Notes: generated by a model not told the origin, from the letters alone. A stretch of 64,000 nucleotides of DNA from an uncultured Oscillospiraceae bacterium (GCA_948616425.1 CAPGBJ010000035.1:18867-82866); one strand, 5' to 3'; shown: positions 53,331 to 62,992, numbered from the stretch's first letter. A program made the numbers and translations.

Positions 53331-54218
53331 ATGGCTGAAGACACTTCCAAATCGAAATACGTCTATTTGGACCAGATGAGCACGGAGGAATTAAAGCAAT
53401 TATTGTACGCAGCTGCATTGTCAGAGGATAGCGGTGAACAGGCAATGCTAAACCATATTTTGGAGGTGATTGTAGCGCGGGAGGAGCAAATAAAAGATAT
53501 TGCCCCTCCAGATATGAAACGGGTCCGCGAGGAGTTTGACCGCCTGTATCGCGATCTGGAGGAGCCCCTGTACCCCAGCGAAGATTTGGAGGATATGTCC
53601 CCGCCGTCCCCCCTTCGGGCACAGAAAAAGTCTCTTTGGTATACCCTAATCGCCGCGGCTGTTTTGGCTGTCCTGATTGCGATTACCTGTGTTCCAGTTT
53701 TAGGTTATTCAAACGTGGTCCATATGGTTGCCCGCTGGACTGCGGATCAGTTTCGTTTTTGTATGACTGGAACCTCATCAGAGCAGAAGACTGCCAGCCA
53801 TCAGGCCGACGAAGCACAAATTCCTGAAGAATATGCAGAACTTCAGTCCGCGATGGAACAATTCGACGCGCAGTTAATCATTCCCGATTTTCCTGATGAC
53901 TTCAAAATTGAACATTCAGTATTACATTATTCATGTGAGTTAAACAGGGTGAATTTTTCAATCGTCTACCAAAATCAAGATAGATTTTTCATTTATACCA
54001 TCGCGCAGAACAGCAAACCGGTTCTCAATGGGTATCGATATGAAAAACTCCATTTTCACGCTGAACACCATATTTACGGTAATATTGAGTGTTATATTCT
54101 CCCGAATGTACAAAATAACACTGTAACCTGGTATCGAGGAAAGACAGAATTTTCCATCATCACCAATATGCCGCCCTCAACTTTTGAGGATATTCTAAAA
54201 TCTGCTTATGAGGTGTAA
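53331..54218 (+). CDS. Probable anti-sigma factor with DUF4367-type outer domain
   Basis: 295 residues from the second ATG (MAEDTSKSKYVYLDQM), better spaced from gaagggg than the ATG two codons before. Cytoplasmic acidic N-terminal 100 residues, one membrane helix (LWYTLIAAAVLAVLIAITC, about 101-121), outer domain of 170 residues with alternating strands (FSIVYQNQDRFFIYTIAQ, TVTWYRGKTEFSIITNMP) as in DUF4367 sigma-regulator proteins. Placement after a sigma factor supports the role. Confidence 0.75.
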   Translation: MAEDTSKSKYVYLDQMSTEELKQLLYAAALSEDSGEQAMLNHILEVIVAREEQIKDIAPPDMKRVREEFDRLYRDLEEPLYPSEDLEDMSPPSPLRAQKKSLWYTLIAAAVLAVLIAITCVPVLGYSNVVHMVARWTADQFRFCMTGTSSEQKTASHQADEAQIPEEYAELQSAMEQFDAQLIIPDFPDDFKIEHSVLHYSCELNRVNFSIVYQNQDRFFIYTIAQNSKPVLNGYRYEKLHFHAEHHIYGNIECYILPNVQNNTVTWYRGKTEFSIITNMPPSTFEDILKSAYEV

Positions 54219-54221
54219 AAA

Positions 54222-54641
54222 ATGAAGGTTAAAAAAACATTATCTCTTCTCCTGGCGATTCTCTGTTTATCCGCACTGGCGGTTCCGGCTTCCGCTACAG
54301 AAATGAGGGCGAGCGCCCAAATCGCCGCCTACGATATGGAGGTAACACCGGCCTCTAATCAGCTAGCCATTTACTTCTCCATGATAGGCACAGGAAAAAT
54401 GGACAAGCTTGGGTGCGAGAGTATATTGGTCTATAAACTGGTTGGTAGTGAATGGACTTTGACCGAAATCAAGACAGAAAACTATACTGGCATGAGCAGT
54501 TCCAACGCCTATACCCACACAAATACCGTCTATTGCAGCAGTACATCTGGGACCCGATACAAGGTGACCGTCACTCTTTTTTCAGAAAATGCAGACGGCC
54601 GCGACACCCGGTCTGAAACTTTTTACGTGACCGGCAAATAA
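54222..54641 (+). CDS. Secreted protein, DUF6147-like
   Basis: 139 residues with signal peptide MKVKKTLSLLLAILCLSAL cleaved near PASATEM. The mature domain is beta-rich (LAIYFSMIGTGKMDKLGCES, SGTRYKVTVTLFSENADGRD) and resembles the small secreted DUF6147 family of gut Clostridia; function unknown. Three bases after the anti-sigma gene, so co-transcribed, and followed by a terminator. Confidence 0.75.
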   Translation: MKVKKTLSLLLAILCLSALAVPASATEMRASAQIAAYDMEVTPASNQLAIYFSMIGTGKMDKLGCESILVYKLVGSEWTLTEIKTENYTGMSSSNAYTHTNTVYCSSTSGTRYKVTVTLFSENADGRDTRSETFYVTGK

Positions 54642-54700
54642 TGTACCATTTAGAATCGCATTGATATTCAGATGTTGCTTTGAAATAAAGACAAAGCTCA

Positions 54701-54733
54701 CAGGGAGAAGGCCAAGTGTCGGCCTTCTCCCTG
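54701..54733. terminator. Terminator of the sigma module
   Basis: CAGGGAGAAGGCC with GGCCTTCTCCCTG, 59 bases after the DUF6147-like stop codon; also faces the end of the minus-strand hydrolase gene. Confidence 0.8.
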
Positions 54734-54746
54734 TCTGTGCAAGTCG

Positions 54747-55559
54747 TCAGATTGTATAGAGCTCTGGTCTCCGATCTTGGTAGGCGGGCAATTTCTTTCG
54801 TACCGCCTCTACACGGTCGGTATCTATCACACCGGCTAACAGCTGTTCCGTCTCCCCCGCCATGGCAATATTGACCCCCATTGGATCTACAATACAACTC
54901 TCACCTAGAAAACCGTCGCCACACAAGTCACACGCCACCATATAGACGGCATTTTCAATCGCACGGGCATCAATCAGAGTGTGGAACTGTTGGCTCTTCA
55001 GCTTCCCTTCTGACCAGGCGGTGGGCACAATCATGACATCCGCCCCTTTGGAACGTTGATAGCGGGCAATCTCTGGGAAGCGAACCTCGTAGCATACAAA
55101 GAGGCCAATCCTTCCAAATGGGGTATTTATAGGCTCAAAAAACCTGTTGCCCGGCTTGTTGATATCCGATTCCCGATACCCGAAAGCGTCATACAAATGC
55201 GTCTTTCGGTAGACCGCAGCAAGTTCACCTTCAGCGTTAATGACAACCGTGGTATTATATTTGCGGGGGTCATTCGGATCTTCCACCCTTTCGCTGATCC
55301 CGCAGACCACCCACATGCCGTACTTCTTTGCCTCTCTACTCAGCGCGGTGACAAAGGGACCATCTACTGACTGAGCGGCCCCAATCACAATGTTATGTGG
55401 AGTCTTGGCAGGGAAATAGGACATAAACAGTTCTGGGAAGACCATCAGATCGGGATGTTCTTCCTCATAGGCTCTCGCCATATACTCCCTCGCTTTTGCC
55501 AGATTCACCGTAGCATCACCCACGCTTGTAAGCTGGGCCAATACAAATTTACTTCTCAT
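54747..55559 (-). CDS. Carbon-nitrogen hydrolase (nitrilase superfamily)
   Basis: 270 residues from MRSKFVLAQLTSVG, with aaggagg 7 bases upstream. The Glu-Lys-Cys triad is visible: VFPELFMSY (E near 41), YRKTHLYDAFG (K near 110) and GLFVCYEVRFPE (C near 146). Such enzymes cut amides such as omega-amides or carbamoyl groups, often for damage repair or nitrogen recovery. GC content returns to the background level here, marking the right edge of the accessory region. Confidence 0.92.
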   Translation of the reverse strand: MRSKFVLAQLTSVGDATVNLAKAREYMARAYEEEHPDLMVFPELFMSYFPAKTPHNIVIGAAQSVDGPFVTALSREAKKYGMWVVCGISERVEDPNDPRKYNTTVVINAEGELAAVYRKTHLYDAFGYRESDINKPGNRFFEPINTPFGRIGLFVCYEVRFPEIARYQRSKGADVMIVPTAWSEGKLKSQQFHTLIDARAIENAVYMVACDLCGDGFLGESCIVDPMGVNIAMAGETEQLLAGVIDTDRVEAVRKKLPAYQDRRPELYTI

Positions 55560-56273
55560 CATTTGACCTCCTTCGATCGGCGTCCACATACACCATCTCG
55601 CATCTGAATCGGAAGCTTTAAACAAGGCGCCACAGGCGGAAGACCGACACAAAAACATAGACCAAGAAATTTTTCTCAACCAAGCAGCCCGCAGTCAGGT
55701 CAATGATATTTGCAGGCATCCGGAACATCCCGGCGTAGTCATGGGTAACTTTGGTCAGAAAAGCAGAAATTATACTGAAACTGCCGGATGCCGGCACAGT
55801 CCCTGCCACTCATTCAGCGACAATACGTCTTCCACGCACTCCACAACGGTCCGCAAAAATTTATCAGCCCCACGGGAATACCGAACTTCTCAGTCATACT
55901 TCCGACCAGAATAAAGAAGGGCAAACAAGGTCGGCAAAAGCCTGCGGCGCGGCAAAGCGTAAGGGCAAAACCGCATAGACAGAGCAAAACAGCGCAGGCC
56001 AAGGTTCTGATCCCTTGACCTCCGCCGTTTGTTTTCACATCGGCGCCGCAACGAAGCCACACTCAGCATAATAGACACAGACGACAGACGCGCACCAAAA
56101 ACCAGGTCCCAACTTGACAAAATAGCTGCGGTCTGGGCAGCAGCTGTAACAGAGGAGATGCGGGAGGTGGAACGCTTTATCCTTGTGCCGTCCGCACCTG
56201 CATCGTCTGTTTCTCAAAGAACTACAAGTTCTAATCAACCGTTTCTCTCTCGGATACACGCTCTGATCAAATT
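55560..56273. other. Long gene-poor stretch
   Basis: About 710 bases without a gene I can support. Short minus-strand readings (55618-55809, 55814-56062) contain hydrophobic pieces such as FGIPVGLINFCGPLWSAW and MFRMPANIIDL in different frames, which could be remains of a decayed membrane protein gene, but no family can be named. Confidence 0.4.
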
Positions 56274-57035
56274 TTATGTATCATCAGGATGTTGTATCCA
56301 AAGAAGTACCCTGCGGTTCCCCTCTGACACAGAACGGCAGAATTGATAGCCCAACTGGTCAAAGGCCCGGAGATCATCCGGGTCTCTGATTTGCTTCTCT
56401 GCCATCCAGCGCACCATCTGCCCCCGGGCCATTTTGCACCGGGTGCCCTTTTCGATGACCTTGCCGCTTTTCTCCTCTCCAAAGATACAGGTGACAAATT
56501 GGACGGTCTTGGGCAGGTGGGTCTCTACCGCTCTGCTGTACTCCTTGGATGCCAGATTCAACACATAATCCGTCTCCCGGGCCAGCTGGCAGGCCAAGCG
56601 TTCCCCCCAAAACTGATACAGGTCCCGGCAACCGCCCACCGTCAGCTTGGCCTGCATCTCCAGCCGGTAGGGGGTTACGCCGTCAAAGGGCCTCAGCAAA
56701 CCGTAGAAGCCGGAGAGTATGCGCAGGTGTTCCCGGAGGTAGTTCAGATGGGCCGTCTCCATCACGCTGGGGGCCATGTAGCGGTACTGGATACCCTCAT
56801 AGGAGACAATCGCTGGGGTGAGGCCGCGGCACAGGTCCATCCGCTCCAGCCTTTCCACATTCAGCTTGGCAATGGCGTCGTTACACTTCCAGAGGGCCTG
56901 CAATTCCTTGGGGGACATGCCCTGGAGGACAGCCTTCAGCTGTTTTGTCTGCTCCAGAAACTGGGGCAGATCGTCCACGGCAAAACTGTCTGTATCCACC
57001 ACCATCTTCTTGGCCGGGGCGATGATGATACGCAT
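56274..57035 (-). CDS. yaaA: Peroxide stress protein YaaA family (DUF328)
   Basis: 253 residues. Start MRIIIAPAKKM with aaaggagg 7 bases upstream; hallmarks LQGMSPKELQALWKCNDAIA, EGIQYRYMAP, ILSGFYGLLRPFDGV and the C-terminal LARGQMVRWM region (here MARGQMVRWMAEK). In E. coli it lowers free iron and DNA damage under peroxide. Next to deformylase and a broken phosphoesterase gene. Confidence 0.93.
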   Translation of the reverse strand: MRIIIAPAKKMVVDTDSFAVDDLPQFLEQTKQLKAVLQGMSPKELQALWKCNDAIAKLNVERLERMDLCRGLTPAIVSYEGIQYRYMAPSVMETAHLNYLREHLRILSGFYGLLRPFDGVTPYRLEMQAKLTVGGCRDLYQFWGERLACQLARETDYVLNLASKEYSRAVETHLPKTVQFVTCIFGEEKSGKVIEKGTRCKMARGQMVRWMAEKQIRDPDDLRAFDQLGYQFCRSVSEGNRRVLLWIQHPDDT

Positions 57036-57155
57036 GAAGCCCTCCTCCTTTCAGACTTGGAACAACCTGTCCGCCATGTGCCCAGACCTTCACCCCCGCA
57101 CAGCGGCGACCGACCAGCAGACTGGGCAGGCCCACTTCTATCCCATTACCTCTTT

Positions 57156-57323
57156 TCATGAGGGATGGTCACTTTTTCCACTTGCGCGTGCCCTCCCTCC
57201 ACGGTCATGACGGCAGCTGTTGATATCGCCGCCGTGGATGATGACGTCTGCCCGTGACAGATATTCCAATACCTCTGGCCGCAGCAGGCTGTGGGTGTCG
57301 GATAAGACGATGACACGTTTCAT
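57156..57323 (-). pseudogene. Truncated YfcE-type metallophosphoesterase
   Basis: 55 codons. MKRVIVLSDTHSLLRPEVLE then YLSRADVIIHGGDINSC is the first third of a YfcE-like phosphodiesterase (metal motifs DTH and GGD), after which the frame turns into an unrelated Arg/Gly stretch and stops. The rest of the enzyme is missing. Start after an aggcctg site, 16 bases after the deformylase stop. Confidence 0.75.
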
Positions 57324-57339
57324 ACACAGGCCTCCCGGT

Positions 57340-57750
57340 TCAAATCAGTATCCCCTCACAGTGGTCGATCTCGTGCTGAATGATCTGTGCCGTCCAGCCG
57401 GTGAAGGTTTTGAAGCGGGTCTGGAACTGCTCGTTCTGATACTGTACCTTAATCGACTGCCAGCGTTTAGCTTTCCGGGTGCCGGTCAGGGAGAGGCAGC
57501 CCTCCTCCGTCTCATAGCTCCCGGACTTTTTGATGATCTCCGGGTTGAACATCACCATATATTTCCCCTCGTTGTCAAAGGCGATAATCCGCTTGCAGAC
57601 GCCGATCATATTGGCCGCCATGCCCACACAGCCGGCTTTGTGGGCGGTCAAGGTGTCCAGCAGGTCTTGGGCTACCGGTAAATCCTCCGAGGTGGCTGGC
57701 TCGGCCTTTTGGGAAAGGAAGGCTTGGTCCCGCATAATCTCTTGTACCAC
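57340..57750 (-). CDS. def: Peptide deformylase
   Basis: 136 residues from a GTG (VQEIMRDQAFLSQ) with ggagg 9 bases upstream. It removes formyl from N-terminal methionine. Motifs: GCVGMAANMIG (motif 1, with Asn where most have Gln), EEGCLSL (Cys ligand) and QHEIDHCEGIL (two His and the Glu). The short C-terminus and the Asn are typical of a second, clostridial-type deformylase. Confidence 0.92.
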   Translation of the reverse strand: MVQEIMRDQAFLSQKAEPATSEDLPVAQDLLDTLTAHKAGCVGMAANMIGVCKRIIAFDNEGKYMVMFNPEIIKKSGSYETEEGCLSLTGTRKAKRWQSIKVQYQNEQFQTRFKTFTGWTAQIIQHEIDHCEGILI

Positions 57751-58335
57751 AGCATTATACCTCCACCGTACGCTTCCCCCAGCAGGAAATTCGTGATATA
57801 CTCATATAAGATAGCACAAACGGGAGAAAAAAGCAAATTGGGCACGGTAGACAGTACGAAGAAAAAAGTGACAGAAGTTGTGAATGGTCTCTATTTGGAA
57901 AGAGAATGGCTGGACATACATTCGCCGCATGGATGGCAACCATCCCCGTAATCGGCCTCGCCATTGCGGAAGCCTCCCGCTATTTCGAGATTTAGCGAAA
58001 GAAACCTGCACAAACTGGTGAACAACAGGCTCTCTGCATTCAGAGCGGTGTGAGCACCCTAAGCAAACGCTGGTGGTTCGAACGGTCTTTGGACAGGCCG
58101 TCGTTGATTTAAGCAGCACAGCTTACGGACAGTTCCAGCAAAGCGGTCAGGTTGATATGGAAATCAGGTCCCGGCTATGGTATACTATGAGTATCACGGC
58201 GAGGCCCTTTTTACAGAAAAGCGCAAAATATGAGCGAAAATCTGTTCCAACATGGCAAAGAGCGGCACAAACCCCAAGACGCCGCAAAACACCTACAAAG
58301 TCCGGAATATTAATTCATTCAAGAGGTTTCAGGAT
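57751..58335. other. Intergenic stretch, no firm gene
   Basis: About 585 bases. A 29-codon reading at 57906-57995 (MAGHTFAAWMATIPVIGLA...) follows a ggaaagag site and could be a small membrane peptide, but nothing else supports it. A weak promoter (TTGATA, 18 bases, TATGGT near 58153-58182) lies before the phosphatase gene. Confidence 0.4.
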
Positions 58336-58893
58336 ATGACAAAAATATTATTCGTGTGTCACGGCAATATATGCCGCAGCCCCATGGCCGAGTTTGTGAT
58401 GAAAGACCTAGTGAAAAAAGCCGGTTTGGACAGCCAATTTCATATTGAATCCGCAGCGACCAGCACGGAAGAGATCGGCAATCCAGTCTATCCCCCAGTT
58501 CGGCGCATTTTAGCTGAGCACGGCATCGACTGCGTCGGCAAAACGGCACGGCAACTGAAAAAGAGGGACTATGCTCTGTATGACCTACTGATTGGCATGG
58601 ACCGGGCCAATCTGCGGAACATGCACCGCATCTGCAGCGGAGACTGCGACGGCAAACTACACCTGTTGTTGGAGTTTGCCGACCGCTCCAGAGGTGGGCC
58701 CCAACACAAGCCCGGAGAAGCAAGAGAGCGTCCGGAGTTTTCACCCCAGGTGGAGAGCGGACCTTGCTGCGACGAGGTGGCCGACCCTTGGTACACGGGG
58801 GACTTTGGGACGACCTGGCTGGACGTGTTAGCTGGATGCCAGGGACTTCTTCGGTCTCTACAGAGCGTAGAAACCACCCCAGCTGGCGGCTGA
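58336..58893 (+). CDS. Low molecular weight protein-tyrosine phosphatase with an insertion
   Basis: 185 residues from MTKILFVCHGNICRSPMAEF. The P-loop CHGNICRS (8-15) holds the catalytic Cys and Arg, and DPWYTGDF near 150 holds the acid Asp. Between FADR (114-117) and DEVADPWYTG there are about 27 extra residues (118-144, Pro/Gly/Glu/Arg-rich) that relatives lack. The frame is kept, so it is probably active, but the insert sits just before the DPWYTGDF acid loop. Usually these act on capsule or arginine kinase pathways. Confidence 0.85.
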   Translation: MTKILFVCHGNICRSPMAEFVMKDLVKKAGLDSQFHIESAATSTEEIGNPVYPPVRRILAEHGIDCVGKTARQLKKRDYALYDLLIGMDRANLRNMHRICSGDCDGKLHLLLEFADRSRGGPQHKPGEARERPEFSPQVESGPCCDEVADPWYTGDFGTTWLDVLAGCQGLLRSLQSVETTPAGG

Positions 58894-59030
58894 CACAGGC
58901 GCCGGCAAATCAGACAGACGGTGCAGCATCGGGCAGAGAGGACACCCCCGTTCACTTTAAGCGGTCACGCCACCCATTGTCAATCAATGGCGTATATTTA
59001 TAGCTGCACACATGGAAGGAGGCAATATCA

Positions 59031-59801
59031 ATGTATAAGGTGGACCTAAACAGCGACCTAGGCGAGAGTTTCGGCGCCTACACCATTGGCATGGATGAGG
59101 CCGTCATTGCTCACATCTCCTCTGCGAACATAGCCTGCGGCTATCATGCCGGCGATCCTATGGTGATGGATCGGACAGTAGCCGCCTGCAAGGCTGCCGG
59201 CGTTGCAGTGGGCGCCCATCCCGGTTTTCCCGACCTTCTCGGTTTTGGCCGCAGAAATTTATCCTGTTCCCCCAAGGAAGCCAAATCCTACATTCAATAC
59301 CAAATGGGCGCTCTGCTGGCCTTTACCGCTGCCCATGGGCTCCCTCTCCAGCACGTCAAGCCCCACGGCGCTCTGTACAACATGGCCGCCAAAGATTTTG
59401 ACCTGGCACTTGCGATTGCCGAAGGAGTCGCAAGTGTGAATCCAGAGATTATCTTGCTGGGACTGGCAGGCAGCCAAATGCTGAAAGCCGGCAAACAGGT
59501 CGGTCTTCGGGTGGCCAGCGAGGTCTTTGCCGACCGCGCCTATCAGGCTGACGGTTCCTTGGTCCCCCGCAGCAAACCTGGCGCAGTCATCCACAACAAA
59601 GAGGAGACCATCCGCCGAACAATCCGCATGGTCACCGAGGGCAGGGTGACCGCCGTCAGCGGCGAAGAGGTCTCCATCGAAGCCCACTCCATCTGCGTTC
59701 ACGGGGACAACCCCTCCGCAGTGGAATTCGTAAAAAATATCCATGCCGCACTGCGGCACGAAGGCGTAAGCATCGCCCCTATCACTGAGATCGTATCATG
59801 A
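59031..59801 (+). CDS. pxpA: 5-oxoprolinase subunit PxpA (LamB/YcsF family)
   Basis: 256 residues. With PxpB and PxpC it opens 5-oxo-L-proline to glutamate using ATP. Family motifs DLNSDLGESFG, NIACGYHAGDP, GAHPGFPD, VKPHGALYN and EVFADRAYQADGSLVPRS are complete. aaggaggc upstream. First gene of pxpABC. Confidence 0.95.
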   Translation: MYKVDLNSDLGESFGAYTIGMDEAVIAHISSANIACGYHAGDPMVMDRTVAACKAAGVAVGAHPGFPDLLGFGRRNLSCSPKEAKSYIQYQMGALLAFTAAHGLPLQHVKPHGALYNMAAKDFDLALAIAEGVASVNPEIILLGLAGSQMLKAGKQVGLRVASEVFADRAYQADGSLVPRSKPGAVIHNKEETIRRTIRMVTEGRVTAVSGEEVSIEAHSICVHGDNPSAVEFVKNIHAALRHEGVSIAPITEIVS

Positions 59802-59873
59802 CTATAGTATTGCTTGCCCATTCCAGTCGTTCGCCCACTCCAACCGCATTTCCATCAAGAAAGGAGCGCCTTC

Positions 59874-60608
59874 ATGTCTGATGTCAGATTCCTCCTGACG
59901 GGCGACACCTCGCTGACTGCGGAGTTTGGCAACGAGGTCAGCCCGTCCATCAACGCCCGTATCCGTGCTTTCCATATCGCCCTGGAACACAGCTCGATCC
60001 CCGGCATCGTGGAGACGGTACCCACCTACCGTTCCCTGATGATCCACTATGACCCCGGCATCATCCAGTTTGCTCCTCTGGTACAGCGGCTCCAAAGTCT
60101 GCTGGACGGTCTGGATCTGGTCGAGATTCCTCCCAGCCAGGTGCTGGAAATCCCCGTCCTTTACGGCGGCGAGATGGGTCCTGATCTGGATTTCGTGGCT
60201 CAACACGCCCAAAAAACTCCTCAAGAGGTCATCAGCATCCACACCAGCACAGAATATCTCATCTATATGCTGGGCTTTACACCTGGCTTCGCCTATTTAG
60301 GCGGCATGGATGAGCGCATCGCAACCCCACGGCTGGAGACCCCCAGGGTGAAAATACCTGCCGGTTCAGTGGGCATTGCTGGCAGTCAAACCGGCATATA
60401 TCCCATTGATTCCCCCGGGGGCTGGCAGCTCATCGGCCGCACTCCGGTACGGATGTATGACCCGGACCGTGAAACTCCTATCCTGCCCCAAGCCGGTCAG
60501 TATATCCAATTTTACCCGATTACCCAGGCGGAGTACGACGAAATTGCCGCCCAGGAGGCGGCGGACCGCTATATATGCAGACGTCATCCCAGACAGGAGG
60601 CAATTTGA
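59874..60608 (+). CDS. pxpB: 5-oxoprolinase subunit PxpB
   Basis: 244 residues from MSDVRFLLTGDTSLTAEFG, with gaaaggag upstream. Carboxyltransferase domain C/D (KipI) type: GDTSLTAEFG at the start, TPGFAYLGGMDERIATPR and GSVGIAGSQTGIYPIDSPGGW. Its stop overlaps the start of pxpC. Confidence 0.94.
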   Translation: MSDVRFLLTGDTSLTAEFGNEVSPSINARIRAFHIALEHSSIPGIVETVPTYRSLMIHYDPGIIQFAPLVQRLQSLLDGLDLVEIPPSQVLEIPVLYGGEMGPDLDFVAQHAQKTPQEVISIHTSTEYLIYMLGFTPGFAYLGGMDERIATPRLETPRVKIPAGSVGIAGSQTGIYPIDSPGGWQLIGRTPVRMYDPDRETPILPQAGQYIQFYPITQAEYDEIAAQEAADRYICRRHPRQEAI

Positions 60609-61555
60609 TGAGTGTCACTGTATTAAACCCAGGACTTCTTACCACCGTGCAGGACATGGGACGAATCGGCTATCAGCAGTTCGGCGTGCCTGTATCTGGC
60701 GTTATAGATCCCAGGGCCGCGGAGATTGCCAACATTCTAGTGGACAACCCTGGCGGTGAGGCGGTGCTGGAGTGCACGATGATGGGGCCTCATCTTCAGT
60801 TCGGCCGTGCCGTCTGCATCGCCATCACTGGGGGCGACCTGGGTCCCACCCTGGACGGCGCCCCCGTTCCAAATTATCGGGCCATTGCCGTCCAGCCCGG
60901 GCAGACGCTGCGTTTTACCGCACCCAAAACCGGTTGCCGCGCCCTGATTGCCTTTGCCGGCGGGCTGGATATCCCAAAAGTCATGGGCAGCCGATCCACC
61001 TATTTAAGGGCAAAAATTGGCGGTTTTCAGGGCCGCAGGTTGGAAAAAGGGGATGTAATTGGTCTGCGCGCCCCCAGATCGGAGCTAAAAAATCTAGCCA
61101 ACCGCTATATTACTCCCGAGTTTATTCCCCGTCCCCAGTACAACCTCCGGGTGGTTATGGGTCCCCAGGACGACGCCTTCACACAGGAAGGGATCCACAC
61201 CTTCCTATCCCAGACCTATACCGTCACCCCCGAGTTTGATCGGATGGGCTGTCGGCTGGAGGGCGCTGCCATCGCGCACAGGGCGTCAGCGGACATTATC
61301 TCTGACGGCATCTCCTTTGGCGCCATCCAGGTCCCCTCTGCCGGACAGCCGATCATCATGCTGGCCGACCGGCAAACCACCGGGGGATACACCAAGATCG
61401 CCGCCGTCATCACTGCTGACTTTCGTATCTTGGGGCAATTGAAGGCAGGGGATAAGGTCCAATTTGAACGGGTCTCCATCCAACACGCCCAAGACGCCCT
61501 GCTCACCCAGCGCGCCGCCCTGCGCAACCTGCGCCGCGCGCTTCAGGTCTGCTGA
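60608..61555 (+). CDS. pxpC: 5-oxoprolinase subunit PxpC
   Basis: 315 residues from MSVTVLNPGLLTTVQDMGR; cagGAGGc site and one-base overlap with pxpB. Biotin-dependent carboxylase-like (KipA) domain: GYQQFGVPVSGVIDPRAAEIAN, ECTMMGPHLQF, AFAGGLDIPKVMGSRSTY and DRMGCRLEG. Completes the ATP-dependent oxoprolinase. Confidence 0.94.
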   Translation: MSVTVLNPGLLTTVQDMGRIGYQQFGVPVSGVIDPRAAEIANILVDNPGGEAVLECTMMGPHLQFGRAVCIAITGGDLGPTLDGAPVPNYRAIAVQPGQTLRFTAPKTGCRALIAFAGGLDIPKVMGSRSTYLRAKIGGFQGRRLEKGDVIGLRAPRSELKNLANRYITPEFIPRPQYNLRVVMGPQDDAFTQEGIHTFLSQTYTVTPEFDRMGCRLEGAAIAHRASADIISDGISFGAIQVPSAGQPIIMLADRQTTGGYTKIAAVITADFRILGQLKAGDKVQFERVSIQHAQDALLTQRAALRNLRRALQVC

Positions 61556-61723
61556 CTGCTCCTGAAGCGCCCATGTCCTCCGTCGGACTGGGTTTGCCTC
61601 CATTTTCAACGCTCCGGTATCACACATAAACCTCCACTCAATAGGCGCGCAATGTCATCAGCGGCAATTTCTGCTACAAAATGACCAGTTTCTAATTAAT
61701 TGGAAAAAGTTGTTTTGGGCATA

Positions 61724-61752
61724 TTGACTTTTTCTCCCTGAAGTTCTACAAT
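61724..61752 (+). promoter_or_regulatory. Promoter of ABC substrate-binding protein gene
   Basis: TTGACT, 17 bases, TACAAT, 70 bases before the TTG start codon. Confidence 0.7.
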
Positions 61753-61822
61753 AGGAGAGTCTTATTGAGGTGGAGGCAGCCGCCTCCGCTGTGGGACAAA
61801 ATTAGAAATGGAGGAATGAAAC

Positions 61823-62992
61823 TTGAAAAAACTGTTATCCATACTGCTAGCCTCCGCCATGCTCCTTTCCCTGGCAGCCTGCGGCGGCGACCCCAAGCCC
61901 CAGGGCAGCCAACAGCCCAACTCTGGCGGCCAGAGCAGCACCTCTCAGGGCGGAGCCAACACCCCTGCCGACCCTATGGCCGACCTGATCGAGGCCGCCA
62001 AGGCCGAGGGTGAGCTAGTAGTCTACGGCTCCTGCGAGGAGGAGTATCTGACCGCCGCCTGCAAGAAGTTCGAGGAGCTCTACGGTATCAAGACCACTTT
62101 CCAGCGCCTGTCCACCGGTGAGGTCCAGGCCAAGATTGAGGAGGAGAACGGCAACCCCTCCGCCGATGTCTGGTTTGGCGGCACCACCGATCCCTACAAT
62201 GTAGTGGCCGCAGAAGGGCTGCTGGAGCCCTACGCCGCTGTCAACGCCTCCCACATCGCTAAGGATGTGTACAAGCACTCTGACAATATGTGGCACGGCA
62301 TCTACACCGGCATTCTGGGCTTCATGGTCAACCGGGAAGAGCTGGACCGCATGGGTCTGGAGGTCCCCCAGGACTGGCCCGACCTGCTCAAGCCCGAGTA
62401 CAAGGGCCTGATCTGGCTGTCCAACTATAACACCGCCGGCACCGCCAAGCTGGTCATCAACACCATGATTCAGAAGTATGGCCATGACGAGGGAATCCAG
62501 TACCTGGTTGACCTGGACAAGAACATTGAGGTCTACACCAAGTCCGGCTCCGGCCCCTCCAAGAATGTGGGCATCGGCGAGTGTATCATCGGCATCGGCT
62601 TCCTTCACGACGGCATCACCCAGATTCTGGACAACGGCTATGACAACATCGAGCTGGTCATCCCCTCCAGCGGTACTTCCTGCGAGATTGGCGCCACCGC
62701 CATCTTCAAGGGCGCCAAGCATCCCAATGCCGCCAAGCTGTGGGTAGAGTTTGCCCTGTCCCCCGACTGCGTGGATATGGCCCAGGACAACGGCTCCTAC
62801 CAATTCCTGGTGATTGATAACGGCAAGCAGCCCCAGGCCGCCATCGACTTCGGACTGGACCCCAACAATGTGATGGACTACGACTTTGACGACGCTACCA
62901 AGAACATCAGCACCTACATTGAAGAGGTCATGAACGCGCTGGCCTCTGCGGGCACCAATACTGACGACACCGGCCGCTTCCAGACTGAGTAA
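61823..62992 (+). CDS. ABC transporter substrate-binding lipoprotein (iron/2-aminoethylphosphonate type)
   Basis: 389 residues from a TTG (KKLLSILLASAMLLSLAAC), with atggagg upstream. Lipobox LAAC, Ser/Gly-rich linker, then a type 2 periplasmic-binding fold (ELVVYGSCEEEYLTAACKKFEE, ADVWFGGTTDPYNVVAAEGL, LSNYNTAGTAKLVI). This group binds Fe3+, phosphonates or polyamines. The hairpin at 63017-63050 probably reduces transcription into the permease gene, giving the common surplus of binding protein. Confidence 0.88.
   Translation: MKKLLSILLASAMLLSLAACGGDPKPQGSQQPNSGGQSSTSQGGANTPADPMADLIEAAKAEGELVVYGSCEEEYLTAACKKFEELYGIKTTFQRLSTGEVQAKIEEENGNPSADVWFGGTTDPYNVVAAEGLLEPYAAVNASHIAKDVYKHSDNMWHGIYTGILGFMVNREELDRMGLEVPQDWPDLLKPEYKGLIWLSNYNTAGTAKLVINTMIQKYGHDEGIQYLVDLDKNIEVYTKSGSGPSKNVGIGECIIGIGFLHDGITQILDNGYDNIELVIPSSGTSCEIGATAIFKGAKHPNAAKLWVEFALSPDCVDMAQDNGSYQFLVIDNGKQPQAAIDFGLDPNNVMDYDFDDATKNISTYIEEVMNALASAGTNTDDTGRFQTE

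Noticed and set aside
55618..56062. Hydrophobic minus-strand frames as a real transporter gene
   Set aside because: The pieces are in different frames, broken by stops, and match no family that I can name.
58072..58090. tRNA-like TTCGAAC loop
   Set aside because: GGTTCGAAC looks like a T loop, but there is no acceptor stem, anticodon arm or CCA around it.
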